A DNA stretch of 64,000 bases from Sciurus carolinensis (taxonomy: Eukaryota > Chordata > Mammalia > Rodentia > Sciuridae): contig NC_062214.1 in the NCBI RefSeq assembly GCF_902686445.1, positions 47,129,454 to 47,193,453 on the forward strand, written 5' to 3'. This document shows positions 1 to 11,229 of this stretch, one piece after another. The first letter of the stretch is position 1. Each line of letters starts with the position of its first letter. The position numbers and the translations under genes were made by a program. Under the pieces are notes generated by a model. That model had not been told where the DNA came from. It did not search any database and saw nothing but the letters and a program-made list of their open reading frames with translations.

Positions 1-1430
1 TTAGGTCTCTAATTCGGGTTATTGCCTCAGAAGCTCTTCAATTCAGTTGCCCCCATCCTGTGGCCACCTTCTCTAGTAGCCAAAGCCTACTCCACCACCC
101 TAAATAACTCTGAATGTGCAGCATAGGTGTTTGGGTTGGTTGGAGATGGCAGTACTTCCCTCCCATTTCTTCATTCAGGATTTCTCTCCTTCAAAGGATA
201 CTTTGTTATTCCCAAGTTTCCTTCTCCTGCCTGTATGAATCTAAAATGAACTTGAACTAAAAGTACTTGTTGAGTGGTTATGCTCCCAACTGTAATTTGG
301 AGTCAAGGTATGAATATTTTATACTCAAAGAGTCACTGAAGATTTGTAAAAGGTTTTTAAAAATAAAATGAATACACTCGTTTTTGTTGGCACAGGAAGC
401 CTATGGGAGAAAACAAAAACACAGGACAAGCCCTCAATCATTAGACTTTAAAAAATGAATCTGGATTTGTGTGTGGGGATGATCAGGAGTAACGGTGGTG
501 AGTACAGAGTGTCCTTTGGAGGGAAGAACTACCCAAATGAAGGAGGACTGGGAAACAAAAACAAAAGCCACCCAAACACTCCAATCTCATTTTAAACCTA
601 CCCAAATTCCAGAGGTGCCATTTCAGAAGGTGCTCTTCATGCCCTGGCAGAAATTAGGTGTCGGGCTGGGAAGCCAGTATTCAGATGCCTGTGGCTTCCT
701 TTCACTGCAAAAATAGATTTAGAAAATAATCCAGTCTTTGGCAAAGTCTCTCTAAGACCAAGAGACCTGAGTAGCCCCTTTGCTTTTGCTGTATGTTTGT
801 GTTGCAGTGAGCCAAGGGCTTTGTGAGCTCATAGGCTACTTCAAAGCTGAACACAGTTGAAACAGAAAATTAATACATGTTAATTAAGCATTTCCTGCCC
901 CCCCAAAAATCTTTGAGGTTTATTCTCTTAATAATATCTATTGGTTCATAGGATGGAATTCTGTTAAGTGAATTTCATTGGGTGGAACTCGTTTTAATAG
1001 AAGGATAGATGTTTGGATTCTTTTCACCTTCAAACCTTAGCATACTCAAGATTATGATTAACTGAGAATTGTAAGTTGTTTCCTGAAGACTTCTATATGA
1101 GGATATTGCAGGAACAGATCATGTCTGAAATTCAGCAAGCATGTGAATATGTTTTAATAGCACCTGATGCATATCACTTCTCTAAGCAAAGTGAGTGGCA
1201 ATTTCAAGGAGGAAAGGAAGACTCTAAAACCCGATGAGGTGGCTGCCAAGATCATGACCTGCTGTGGGGTGCCTCATAATTACTCTTTACTAGATGTTCT
1301 TAAATGACATTGCTTCTTCTCTTCCCCTTCACCCCTAAGGGTTTTATTCTTAATGTCTAAACTCAATCTGGGATCCTGGATTTTTTAAGTAGATTCAACC
1401 AATGAGGATTTTGTAAAAAATATAGGTGTG

Positions 1431-1432
<2 letters not shown>
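1..1432. other. No gene or repeat recognised
   Basis: Plain AT-rich sequence. The short open frame at 495-716 has no recognisable domain and no splice or promoter context. I see no family match in either strand. Confidence 0.5.
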
Positions 1433-1473
<41 letters not shown>

Positions 1474-1482
1474 ACACACACA
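1433..1482 (+). repeat. (CA)n microsatellite
   Basis: About 25 CA units with a single ATA interruption near 1468. Alternating purine-pyrimidine sequence of this length is commonly length-polymorphic. Confidence 0.97.
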
Positions 1483-1499
1483 AAGATCCAAAAAACTAT

Positions 1500-1850
1500 A
1501 TAGCATTTTTACCCATTAAATTGGCAGAGATTTAAAAATATGCTAATGTGTAGTGTTGGCCAGAGTTTGGCTAAAAATTTCAACTTGTAGACTGGGTGTG
1601 GTAGTAAAATGGGTACAGTCTTCAAGGACAGATTAGTAGCTTGTATTATTTGACCCCAGAATTTGAATTTTAGTTATTTATCCTGCAAATAAAGAAGAGA
1701 ACAAGATTTGCCTATCACATTTATTTTGATGGTGAAAATATGGAAACAACAGCCATGTTAATCAGTGAGGGACTAGTTTTTTAAAAATTGTTGAAATATC
1801 CAGTTCTTGAAAATTATTTCTTGTAACCTCCATAATGTATATATGTGTAT
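1500..1850 (+). mobile_element. Old L1ME-like LINE fragment
   Basis: The order 'attggcagagatttaaaaat', 'tagtgttggccagagtttgg' and 'gggactagtttttt' follows the 3' part of ancient L1M ORF2 (L1ME/HAL1 group) in sense orientation. It is heavily diverged and has no usable reading frame. A TA/TG-rich stretch (about 1836-1890) ends the recognisable part. A second fragment of the same region of the element starts at 2085, so either two copies or a local duplication is present. Confidence 0.55.
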
Positions 1851-1969
1851 ACATGTGTGTGTGTATATAAGTATATATATAAAATATATGTATAAAAACA
1901 AATACAAATAAGAATATATTATACAAAAAATCCATTTAGGACTCAGTTTTTTATTTCATTATTAGTCAA

Positions 1970-2085
1970 GGCTTTAATTATTATTTTTTTCATTTTTAGT
2001 GCATATAGTTATACATAATAGTGGGATTCATTTTGACATATTTATAAATGCATATAACAGTTTTCTCTATTTCCATCAATGGGGA
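1970..2085 (-). mobile_element. L1 3' end fragment (antisense)
   Basis: A T-rich start followed by 'gtgcatatagttatacataa' and 'gggattcattttgacat' is the antisense of a rodent L1 3' UTR, seen again at 5630, 47910, 56820 and 57105. Only about 100 bp are present, wedged between two L1ME-like pieces. Confidence 0.65.
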
Positions 2086-2400
2086 ACTAGTTTCATAAAG
2101 TATGTGCATGAAATGGAATATTATGTAGCCATATAAATTGGAATGTACAGACACTGAAAGATTTCCATAATTTAGACCTAAGGGGGAAAAAAAGGATAGA
2201 GCACAATGGTATATATAGTTTAATCCCACTTGTATAAAAAGCTATACATATGCATATATATGCATAAAATTTCTGAAAAAATACATAAAAAATTGTAATG
2301 AATGTTAATCCTTTTCATATGTGGAACTGAGGACCTAAGGGGAGAGGAGGGAGGATTTAAATTTTATTTCATATACCTTCATATTACTTTGCTTGTTTAA
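2085..2400 (+). mobile_element. Old L1ME-like ORF2 end and 3' UTR
   Basis: 'catcaatggggaactagttt', 'gaaatggaatattatgtagc' and 'atttccataatttag' track the last part of ancient L1 ORF2 and its 3' UTR, sense strand. The 'gggaactagttt' at 2091 echoes 'gggactagttt' at 1769, meaning this piece re-enters the element at nearly the same point as the 1500-1850 piece. Confidence 0.55.
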
Positions 2401-2404
2401 AAAT

Positions 2405-2780
2405 TATATTTATTTTATTATTATCAAGTCTATTTAATTGTTTTAAATAGCTAAACATCCAATCAAGGCCATGGTTCAAGATTTTCTGAATTAATTCAGA
2501 TTACTTCCTATTTGCCATCTGGTGTCTCCCACCCTTATCTCAGTTTCTCTGACAACCCTATTTTGACCGAGTTCCTTAAACCTGTAGGCAAGTCTTTACT
2601 CTCAGCTTTCCTGTGCAGCTCTTCACTGTCATATGAAAGGTATTAAAGAAAGTTCTGTGAAATACCAAATAGATACACAATGGACACACAACTTCTTCAT
2701 TCCCAAGTGATGGCCTTGAAGTTGCTCTGGGTACATCAGCAGTTCTATCAACCTTCATTAATGCCATTGTATTTGTTTTC
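2405..2780. other. No gene; AT-rich
   Basis: Begins with an AT-rich run (2395-2450) and then unique-looking sequence. The 63-residue minus-strand frame here has no recognisable content. Confidence 0.45.
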
Positions 2781-2784
2781 TTTC

Positions 2785-3295
2785 ACTGCATAAAATCCCC
2801 ACAAATTTAGTGACTTGAAACACACATATATTAACTCACCATGTTAGTGGTCAGGACTCCCTGCACAGCCTAGCTGGGGTCTCTGCTACAAGATCTCCCA
2901 TAGGCTGAATTCAAGGCATTGGCTGATGCAGATCTCATTGCAAGGTTCAACTGTGGAAGGATTCACTTCCATGCTCATGAAGTTGTTGGCACAATTTTCT
3001 TTCCTACCTTTTATTGGATGGAAGGCCTGTTTCTAACTCTCAGTTCCTTGCCACATAGGACTCTTCAACATGATTCCTTGCTTTGTCAAAGCCAACAAAA
3101 AAGTCTACTAGCATGATAAATATTGCATTTGTAATGTAATCGTGGAAGTGAGAACTCATCACTACTCTGATGGTCTGAGGCAAGTCACAAATCTCACATG
3201 TAAAGGGAGTAGATTGTGTAAGGGCACGAATACTAGGAGGTTGGAATAGATGGAGGTGAACTTAGACTTTGCCACTGTCACAAGCTTATATGATT
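2785..3295 (-). mobile_element. Ancient LTR-class repeat, MaLR/MLT1-like, antisense
   Basis: Opens with 'tttctttcactgcataaaat...cttgaaacacacatat', the usual antisense of an MLT1-type LTR 3' end (the 'ctgctgtaacaaattaccac' theme). Blocks such as 'agctggggtctctgctac', 'aaggcattggctgatg' and 'gaagttgttggcacaatttt' follow, and it closes with a 'gaatactaggaggttgg' motif. The class is recalled from memory, so the exact family needs a library search. No internal retroviral genes are present. Confidence 0.5.
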
Positions 3296-3785
3296 GATAT
3301 TCACATAGACTAAATTAACTCCATCAGAAAAGTCTAATAGTCACAGATGACTTTCTCTAAAGGTCTTCTCACCTCCCCATTTATTTACAACTTCCCTGGG
3401 GCCTTTCCAGGTCATTGTTCACCCACCTTATGCTCATCTTTGTATCTTCTTTTCATCTGGGCTTCATCTGTTGGTACAAACCTTTAGTGAACGATTAATT
3501 CCATTCTTTGCTCATTTGGGTTCCCATCCTTGAGTGCTGAGGGGTAGAGAAAAGTATCTTGAGAGCATACAATTAATGAGTGATCTTGACTCCATCTGGG
3601 TTCCAAGCCCAAATGCCAACTTCCTGTCACCTCTCTCAGCTAGCCCACTGCATCCCTTCTCTACTACCTATCTATTCTGTTTTCTTCATATGAGTATTTG
3701 CCATTTGAAATTCTCTGGTTTGCTTGCTTTCTCACTTATTGTCTGCTTCCCTTCAGTAAGAAGGAGGGGTGTGGGGATTTGTTTC
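3295..3785. other. No gene recognised
   Basis: Unique-looking sequence. The 104-residue plus-strand frame at 3534-3848 has an ordinary composition, no domain, and ends inside a MIR/L2-like tail, so I do not call it a gene. Confidence 0.45.
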
Positions 3786-3794
3786 TCCTCATTC

Positions 3795-3870
3795 AACTGC
3801 AGTATTTCCAGGACCTGGAATGACTCCAAGCACATGGTAAACATTTAATAAGTATGTGTGAAATAAATAA
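3795..3870 (+). repeat. MIR/L2-like 3' tail
   Basis: 'ggaatgactccaagcacatg' followed by 'aaacatttaataagtatgtg' is the common MIR/L2 3' end ('cctggcacatagtaggtgctcaataaatatt') in diverged form. Too short to separate L2 from MIR. Confidence 0.5.
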
Positions 3871-3989
3871 TTGGATTAGTCAGTGAGTAATCAGTGTGCC
3901 CTGTGAAACCTGTATGAGGCGGAAGCAAGAGGAAGCGCCATTGTTGCTCTGTCCCTAATGATTATTTCACACACCATTTCTAAGGTGCC

Positions 3990-4150
3990 TACATGGCCGT
4001 GAATCTCAACCTTGCTCTCCTGGTATTGTTGACTTTTGTCTTGGCAATATCTAAGCCTTGCCCAGCCCTTCCTCTTTCCTCACTAATCTGAGGGTTACTG
4101 TGGTTAGACTAAAATGTGCTCCAGGAACTTATCCCCTGGAAATGCCTTCC
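3990..4150 (-). mobile_element. MER5A-like hAT DNA transposon fossil
   Basis: 'tctcaaccttgctctcctgg' near the left, then 'aaaatgtgctccagg' and 'cttatcccctgg', match the antisense of the non-autonomous MER5A element in order and spacing. It is short and diverged, so the call is tentative. It carries no transposase. Confidence 0.4.
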
Positions 4151-4154
4151 CCAT

Positions 4155-5000
4155 CTCCCACTTTTACATTATCAGTGACTGGCAAATATGATGATATAAC
4201 TAAGAAATGACTTGCAAAATTTGGAGACTTTCAACTGCTCCTATTTACCTGCATATTTTTGTGCTGCAGGTGGTATAATTACAGGTGGAGATTGATAATG
4301 GAAATAATAAGGTAACCTCTGAAAGTGATAACTGGGTGTCAGGGTTGTTAGGTGTGCTTTACCTGCAGACTGTCTCTTTCAAACCTCTCAGGATTCCCAT
4401 CTTGCACGGGAGGTGCTGTTTGTTCCCACCGAGGTATCACCTCTTCTATAAACAACTACCTGGTCAAATGTAAATAGGGTTTCTAAGGCAGCTTATTAGG
4501 ATAAAGTCAGTGAAAATAATTTTAATAACATTCTTATATTAAGAAGGAGGTTTAATGAAAATACAATTTTAACATAATTAGATTGAACTGGTTCAGCAAT
4601 GTATACATAATCTGAAATGATCTTACTTAAGCTCACCTAGTACCTTGACAAGTCACTGCTGTAAGCTTTTAAGAAATGGATTTCTAATATTTGATTTTTC
4701 ATAGTGTTTATTCAAAATTTAATTTTACCACTAAAATTTGCATTATATGAATCATTAAGGCAACACCTTTCTCATTACTGTAACAAGAAGACACGTTCAA
4801 ACAAAGGCACTTTAGAGAGCTTAGGATGTTCTAAAAGCTCACTCCTTACAGGCCCCCTTTGAGCTGGTCAGTGGTTTTTGTTCTCAGGGACAGCTAATCT
4901 AACATTGGTAAGAACAGATATCATATATTCAATTTTAAGTTCTTTTTAAGAATTAAATCTTGCATTTACATATTTTTTTCTACAGTCTATGAAAATCAAT
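4155..5000. other. No gene recognised
   Basis: AT-rich, unique-looking. The plus-strand frame at 4285-4473 (62 residues) has no recognisable feature. Confidence 0.45.
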
Positions 5001-5007
5001 GTTCCTT

Positions 5008-5046
5008 CTTTTTTTTTTTTTTTCTTTTCCTATTTTTTTTTTTTTT
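5008..5046 (+). repeat. Poly-T tracts
   Basis: Two T runs separated by 'cttttccta'. A poly-T of this size normally marks the tail of a minus-strand retrotransposon, but no SINE or L1 body follows it. Confidence 0.85.
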
Positions 5047-5380
5047 AATGTGTGCCCCTGCTGTCTTTTTTCTGGTTCTGTGGGCAGGGGAGTAACAGAA
5101 GAAGTGGGGGTGACAGTCCATTAGAAGTCCTTCTAATGAAGGAGTAATGTCTCTGCCCAACACCATTCATACACAGGTTTGTCCCTGCGTGCTGGGAGGG
5201 AGGGACAGCAAGTACACTGCAAAGATATTTTTGATGTTGGACTGGGATGTCCCAGACGGTTATGTGGAGGGGGTAATTAGGCTTTGGTTTAGGTAAATGA
5301 AGCTTTTCCATGAGCTCCGTGGAGTCTTGGAGGCAGCATGTGATGGATACTGGAATGACTTTGAAAATGTGAGGGGCTTG
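5047..5380. other. No gene; open minus-strand frame of 122 codons
   Basis: A minus-strand frame spans 5045-5413, moderately GC-rich. It starts inside a MIR and ends in the poly-T, has no known domain, and is probably chance. Confidence 0.4.
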
Positions 5381-5384
5381 CATT

Positions 5385-5550
5385 CTGGTTGCCCCGCCTG
5401 TGAACTGTGTCACATCTGGGTGTCTTCTTAACTTCTTTGAGCCTCAATCTCCTTGTCTATGAACTGGCCCAGTTAATGTGAGATGGCAACCCTGCAAGGT
5501 TTCTAGAGATTTAATGAACAAATTCATATCTAATACCCTCTGGGTTCAAG
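5385..5550 (+). mobile_element. MIR SINE fossil
   Basis: 'ttaacttctttgagcctcaatctccttgtctatgaa' is the MIR core/3' region in sense orientation ('ttaacctctctgagcctcagtttcctcatctgtaaa'), followed by 'agatttaatgaacaaattca' from the MIR tail. It is an ancient mammalian element. Confidence 0.75.
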
Positions 5551-5604
5551 ATGAGGAGTCAAGTGAGGTTCTTCCTGTCTTGCCTTTAGAACTTCTCACA
5601 AATG

Positions 5605-6335
5605 TCTTTTTTATTTTAAGTTTTTTTGTGCATTATAGTTATACTTCATAATGGTGAGATTCATTTTGACATGAGCATACATGCTTGGAATATAATTTGC
5701 TCCCTTTCAGTTCCTAGAACTTTTCTCTTTTCCTTTCCTTCTCCCTCCCTCTGTTCCCTTTCTGTATATCCTTCTTTTATTTGTAGTTTTTTAATTGCTA
5801 CTTTACAGATATGCATAAAAGTGGAATTCGCTGTGGCATATTCATATATATATATACACACACACCATAATTTCTTATTTCATTCTGCAATTCCTCTTTT
5901 TCCATTTCTTCTTCTTCCCCCTCAATTCCCTTCCTATCCTCCACTGATTTCCCCTTTATTTTTGTTGGATTCATTCCCTTCTTTTTTCACTTATTTTGCT
6001 CTAGTTTCTTGATATCAGAGAAAACATTCAACCTGTGACTTTCTGGGTCTCACTTATTTCACTTAGCATGATGTTCTCCAGTTCCATTCATTCACAAGCA
6101 ATGGCCATAATTTCATTCTTAATGACTGAGGAAAACTCCATTATGTACACATACCACATTTTCTTTATCCATTCATCTGTAATTTGGCTATTGTGTATTA
6201 CACTGTTATCAACACTGGCAAGTCTTTATCTCTATAGTATGCTGATTTTAATTCTTTCAGATAGATGCCAAAGAGTGGGCTGGCTGGATCATATGGTGGT
6301 TTCATTCTTAGTCTTTTGCTTTTCACCCATTTCTA
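5605..6335 (-). mobile_element. L1 LINE 3' end (ORF2 end plus 3' UTR), antisense
   Basis: From left to right: the L1 3' UTR ('tgcattatagttatacttca', pyrimidine-rich block 5700-5960), then the end of ORF2 in antisense ('acattcaacctgtgactttc', 'cacttagcatgatgttctcc', 'tttctttatccattcatctg', 'tatgctgattttaattcttt', 'gggctggctggatcatatgg'). It is 5'-truncated at about 6335. Many substitutions break ORF2, so this is a dead copy. Open frames on the plus strand here are reverse-strand artefacts of L1. Confidence 0.9.
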
Positions 6336-6339
6336 AGAT

Positions 6340-6880
6340 AGACTGAGGTCTTTTCCTATGACTTGAACAGAGCAGAGAATCTGTCAGCAAGGACAAATTG
6401 TGGGGATATTACCTAATGAGTAGGCAACCACAATGTCTGCCATAACTTGCAACAACAAAAGAGACTAAAAATTCACATTGGAAAAAAGCCGTATTCTAGA
6501 AACAGAAGGAAATTCCCCATCATGCCATGTCATGCTTCTTTCTCATTTATGCTCAGGGGACCTTCTGCTTTCCCATTCCACCCACTCCACCCACTCCATG
6601 CCCAATCTTCCTTCTTTCCCAGTGTTCATTTTAACTACATGCCATTTTCACTCATACAGGAAGTCACAGCCCAGTACCAAGCCTTATCCTTACTTTCTTA
6701 CCTTCCTTCACCCTCTGTTCAATCCACAAGCAAAACCTGTTGACCCAACATTCAAACATCTCCCAGCACCTCCACTGATGCTCTCAGGGTCCATACCACT
6801 GGTTGTCTTTACGTTGGTTCTCAGGACTCTTTCAAGAGTTTTTCAGTGGGCATTCTCCATCTATGTTTTCCTCCAACCCA
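6340..6880. other. No gene recognised
   Basis: Unique-looking sequence with a short direct repeat 'ccacccactccacccactcc' near 6580. Two overlapping plus-strand frames (98 and 141 codons) have ordinary composition and no domain. Confidence 0.4.
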
Positions 6881-6884
6881 GATC

Positions 6885-6995
6885 AGATAAGAGAATCCTT
6901 TAAAAATGTAAATCTGATCATGCCACTTCCATCCTTAACATCCTTCAATACCTTCTCATTAACCTTAGAATGAAATCACTGCATAAATACACATA
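6885..6995 (+). mobile_element. L2 LINE fossil
   Basis: 'aaatctgatcatgccacttcc', 'catccttcaataccttctca' and 'agaatgaaatcactgc' match the 3' half of L2 in sense orientation ('aatctgatcatgtcactccc...ccctccaatggctccccatt'). Confidence 0.65.
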
Positions 6996-6999
6996 GACT

Positions 7000-7735
7000 G
7001 CAATCCTCAGTCCTCAAATTATGCTTCAGAGGGAAGGACACCCAGGATTCAAACAAAAGTTGGAAAGAAATCAAGTTCAATTTAGTTAGATTAGGTCAGA
7101 GGAAGCAAAATGTCTGGACAGAACCATTTGTGCATGAATGGGATGAAAAGTGGCAAAGCAACTATGCAAATAAACAAAAGAAATAAAGAAAAAAAGAGAC
7201 ATCGAAAACTCTGTACATTATTATGTGTCCAACTGCAACTAGCAGATCATCTGGACAGTGTCTGGAGAAATAGGGATTTTTTTTTTATTATTATTTACCA
7301 AGTCTGGAGGGAGGTAGCTACTTGTCTTGGTTTAGGGCTTACTAACATAAACATTCTGAATCAACACCACTGCAATTCTTTCAGCCTTCCCTTTATGTTG
7401 CCAAATGACTGCAGGAGCACAACACTTCATGTACTCATGGTACCATGAATGGCAGGAAGGAGAGGATAAAGCGGGGCTCTGCTTTTTCTCACCAACAATT
7501 CTTTCATCCCAGAGAATCTATTTTCCCCTCAAATTTTCACAGCAGAGTTAAAAATTTGCTTTAAGACTCTGGCAAAACCTGTGTCAATGAAAACACTCCG
7601 ATCTACCCATACCTTGTCTGTGAATCTCCATTCAGGAATTGAATAAATTTGGACCTTGTTAAGCAATAAAAAGTGAATGGCCAAATGGGTGAATGAAGCC
7701 ACTATGGTTGTACAAATTGCAAAAAATCCCTAGGC
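7000..7735. other. No gene recognised
   Basis: Mostly unique-looking. A plus-strand frame of 112 codons (7110-7448) shows no domain. Parts of 7080-7600 may be an ancient repeat I cannot name. Confidence 0.4.
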
Positions 7736-7737
7736 TG

Positions 7738-7738
7738 A

Positions 7739-7769
<31 letters not shown>

Positions 7770-7806
7770 ACTGTCTTTCTCTCTCTTTCTCTCTTACACA
7801 CACACA

Positions 7807-7842
<36 letters not shown>
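7738..7842 (+). repeat. Compound microsatellite (TGTC)n-(CT)n-(CA)n
   Basis: Tetranucleotide GTCT units (7741-7760), a CT-rich section, then about 20 CA units interrupted once by AAA. It creates a Leu/Ser- and Thr/His-rich open frame that is not a gene. Confidence 0.95.
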
Positions 7843-7844
<2 letters not shown>

Positions 7845-8039
7845 GGGAGATGAAGACATCAGACTGGAAGAAGGCATAATTCAAAGAACAGAAGATAATC
7901 ACTCCAAGCAAATCCTTCATATTAGAGGACCGTTATTAAGAACATGAATTAAGGAAAAAGAAAAGAAACATTCAACATCTGAATCCAATGTGTGATCGCA
8001 GATTGGCTCCTAAACTAGATAAAGAATTTTAGAGGGAAA

Positions 8040-8222
8040 AAGATCAAGATTGAATGGAATTTTATTAACATTAATTTACAGATTTTGATCATTGTACTGT
8101 GATTAGGTTAGACATTAACATTTGGGGAAACTGGATGCAGAGCACACAGAAATTCTACTATTTGTGTAACTTTTTGTTTAGTCTGAAATTATCTCAAAGT
8201 GAAAATTGAAAAATAAAAACAA
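8040..8222 (+). mobile_element. Old L1M 3' UTR end
   Basis: 'tgtactgtgattaggttaga', 'tttggggaaactggatgcag', 'gaaattctactatttgtgta' and 'tctgaaattatctcaaagtg' follow the 3' UTR end of ancient L1M subfamilies in sense orientation, with an A-rich tail near 8210. Confidence 0.6.
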
Positions 8223-8224
8223 TT

Positions 8225-8805
8225 CTCAAAACCAGGAAAATGAATAGTATGACATAGGAAGAGAGATTTGCTTTTGGCTAAGAAAATAAACTGAGAAATT
8301 AATCCTACTTATCACTTACAATTATTTTAGGAATAACCAGGAATATAACAGGGCTAAAAGCTGTATAAGTGACATAGAGACAAAACTGATGTGATCACAA
8401 TAACTTATAATTAGACAGCAGAAACAGTAGATAAAAGTAGATGTCAAGAAACATATTTAATTTTTTTTGCAAACTTCCTTATCTTTCATAACTAGAGTCA
8501 GATATTGTTCATAACTGAAATGTAAATATAAAAATGTTATATCATAAAGGTTTTTAAAATCATTTTATTTTTACTATGCTAATTTAGTAATTTTTATTTA
8601 GTTTATTAGTTTAGTAATTCTTATGTTACTATGATAGTTTAGTAATTATCACTTCTTGCAGTGGGAAAATATTTTCTGAATTCTAGCGTTTTCTCAAATT
8701 TTATATTGCCATCTTTTTCTTTGGTTGAAACAAAAATGCTTTAATCCAATTAAAATGTCATTAATGATGTAACAATTTTTCTGAGGTCATCTAGCTAGCT
8801 TTCTC
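8225..8805. other. No gene; AT-rich with TTTAGTAATT repeats
   Basis: 8580-8655 holds several imperfect copies of 'tttagtaatt', probably simple slippage in AT-rich DNA. Nothing else is recognised. Confidence 0.5.
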
Positions 8806-8811
8806 TAGCTA

Positions 8812-8858
8812 TCTGTCTGTCTGCCTGCCTGCCTGCCTGCCATTTGTCTATCTGTCTA
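8812..8858 (+). repeat. (CTGT)n/(CTGC)n tetranucleotide repeat
   Basis: CTGT units change to CTGC units and back to CTAT/CTGT, a typical interrupted tetranucleotide microsatellite. Confidence 0.95.
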
Positions 8859-8879
8859 CATGCAAAGACTAATATCTTG

Positions 8880-9025
8880 GATGATATTTACCAATCTCTA
8901 ACACGGGTTATTTCAGATTGTACAATTTTGGAGGATTTCTTTTATCTTATTTGTACTACTCTGCATTTTCAAAATTCAGAAATTTGCAGAAAAGTCTGTG
9001 CTCTATTTTTTAAAAAACAGTTGAA
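8880..9025 (+). mobile_element. Possible L1M 3' UTR fragment
   Basis: 'ggatttcttttatcttattt' and 'tctgcattttcaaaattcag' resemble the last part of ancient L1M 3' UTRs. It lies just downstream of the 8040-8222 piece and in the same orientation. Weak match. Confidence 0.35.
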
Positions 9026-9035
9026 AGAACAGATA

Positions 9036-9135
9036 ATTTTTTTTGTTTGTTTGTTTTGGTATCAGGGTTTGAACCCAGGGGCACCTAACCACTGAATCAC
9101 ATCCCCAGCCCTTTATATATTTTATTTTGAGATAT
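9036..9135 (-). mobile_element. ID-type SINE, antisense, with start of B1 half
   Basis: A T-rich tail is followed by 'tatcagggtttgaaccc' and 'catccccagccc', the antisense of the sciurid ID tail, then 'tattttattttgagat', which begins the B1-like half. The B1 half is truncated. Confidence 0.8.
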
Positions 9136-9139
9136 ATTA

Positions 9140-10685
9140 ACATATGATACATTTTGGATTTGAATAGGTTATAAGAAAGCAGGAGAATATCCCTGAGTAG
9201 GGAAGATGATGCAGAGATGAGTTTGAATAAAACACTAACATATATAAATATTTGGAATTATTGTTATGCTAGTAGCAGGAGGGACTTTCCTTGCATTTAT
9301 CTGGAGCATGGTTTAGATAAAGAGATCTGTAGGTGTACGCACTTAAAACAGAAAGAAGTTGCCAGCACAGTCCTGAACATATGGTAGATGTACAGCAAGT
9401 GTTGGTTTATTTTCACTGAATTTTGTAGAAATACTTTACTTAGAGATACAATATGGTCACCTATTAAAAATATGGGAATCTATGCTAAATAAATTAGCAT
9501 TCATATTCTAAGTGGTTCTCTGATCATTATTGTATGGTACTTGAAAATCAGCAGTTTACAATTAGACAAATGGTTTCAGAATCTAGTTCCCTCAAGTCCT
9601 GTCAGTCTGTCCTTCCTTCAATATGCAATATAACTAATGTTGCTAAGGCTCACCTTGTGGGCATGCGGTGAGGATAAAAAATTGAGGAATAGCCAAGAGG
9701 CAATTTATTCAAGTCTGCAATAAATAGCAACCAGTCACTGTTAATTTCTAAAGGGAAATGTTCAGCCCAATAATTAGTACTATTAACTACTTCTTATTTG
9801 CATGATTATTTCTTTTGTTTTAGTTTAGGTTCCTTAATCCTTTTTTAACTCTGTTTCCCTAATTGAAACTTAGGATGATGATAACTTCTATAGGTATCAG
9901 AAGACAAGTATGTGCAAATAACTTGTACCAGGAAGCTGAAATGTGCTCCTGGGTCACTCAGGTGATACTGGGCAGGGATGCTGACCTCCTCTGTGGACTT
10001 CTGCTTCCTTATCTTCACAATAGGCACCATGGAATGGCCTTCCTTTACAGGAGTGCTTCTTGGCAGTGGTCCCAGCCAATGATAAAGCTCTTGACAAACA
10101 TAGCATGCTGAATCATATCTGGTGAGGAGGTTGTACCAGAGGAAGGCATCAATAAGGAGAAGGATGGCAACATCTTTCTGCTTTCTACCCTAGGCTCCTA
10201 TGAGCAAAAGTCTTTCCTGGGTAGTTATACAGTGCCACACACTAATGATATTCATCGTCGTAATAACTAGCTCTAATAACTAGCTCTGAGAGCTGACATG
10301 GTTCCAAGCAGTAGAATATCTGGCAGGCTGGAAACATCCAGCAGGTCCTTTTTTTAACAATACACCATATGATATAATTATTTTTAATAGTAATTGTGAA
10401 ACAAAACAAGTAATAATAGTGGTCAGAAAAGAAACATGGACATAGAATACTTTTATTGAATTTGGAATAAATAATCATAGCACTAAATAATAGTCAATAA
10501 TAATAATAATGCAATGCAAACAGCATGTAAGAAATGGATTAATATTTTAAATTACTTTAATGTGTTTTCTGGGAAAAATACAAAATAATGAATTATACAT
10601 TCAGTGAATGAGTTATATATAAGAGACAGAATTGAATTAATTCATTTTTTTTTTCTGTTTTGTGATGAGTTTGCTTATCATTCCT
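9140..10685. other. No gene recognised
   Basis: About 1.5 kb of unique-looking sequence. Overlapping frames on both strands near 9845-10111 (61 and 82 codons) do not show a domain or splice context. An exact 13-bp tandem duplication is listed separately. Confidence 0.45.
10261..10286 (+). repeat. Exact 13-bp tandem duplication
   Basis: 'taataactagctc' occurs twice head to tail with no mismatch, consistent with a recent replication-slippage duplication. Confidence 0.95.
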
Positions 10686-10692
10686 CTCCCCC

Positions 10693-10826
10693 AATCCACT
10701 GTTTATTTTATTTTGTTTTTATTTTTATTTTGGCAGTGCTGGGGGAATTGAACCCAGGGCCTAGAGTATACCAGGCAAGTGCTTTACCACTGAGATACAG
10801 CCTTCAGCCCTCTAATTCACTGTTTA
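10693..10826 (-). mobile_element. ID SINE with target-site duplication
   Basis: A T-rich tail, then 'ggcagtgctgggggaattga', 'aggcaagtgctttaccactg' and 'cttcagccc'. It is flanked by a duplication: 'aatccactgttta' (10693-10705) and 'aattcactgttta' (10814-10826), one mismatch. Confidence 0.92.
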
Positions 10827-10829
10827 AAT

Positions 10830-11225
10830 GCCAAAGCGAGGGATTCCAAAACATTCAAAATAATCTGAGATAGTTCTGAGCCCTACTGATCTCATTGAAG
10901 AAATAAGTATATATAACTGAGTCTTGTTGGTTATGTCCAGAAACACTGGATAATTGGTTGGCTTTAATATCTCCATGTGAATAAAATGTTTACTGAAGGA
11001 TGGGTAATAATCTATGCTAATTTGAAGCTTACATATATGCACTATACATTAATACTCAACAGTAACCACAGTAATTGTTTAGAAGTCTAGAAGTCATTTT
11101 AGTTCAATAACTTCTTCCCCTGTGGTCCTCCCAGGAAGGACTTTTATAGCACCAATAATGTTTAAAATTGCCAATGCATGGTGACAGTAAACGGGTTATT
11201 TTTGTTTTTAAAGTCTATTTAGACC
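10830..11225. other. No gene recognised
   Basis: Unique-looking sequence. The minus-strand frame 10824-11042 overlaps the SINE edge and has no domain. Confidence 0.45.
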
Positions 11226-11229
11226 ATGA

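Noticed and set aside
5045..5413. 122-codon minus-strand frame
   Set aside because: Begins in a MIR and ends in poly-T; no recognisable domain.
5626..6346. 128- and 103-codon plus-strand frames rich in Phe, Leu and Ser
   Set aside because: They are the reverse strand of an L1 3' UTR and ORF2 end.
7738..7947. Secreted-protein-like frame with a Leu/Ser-rich start
   Set aside because: Encoded by a CT/CA microsatellite.
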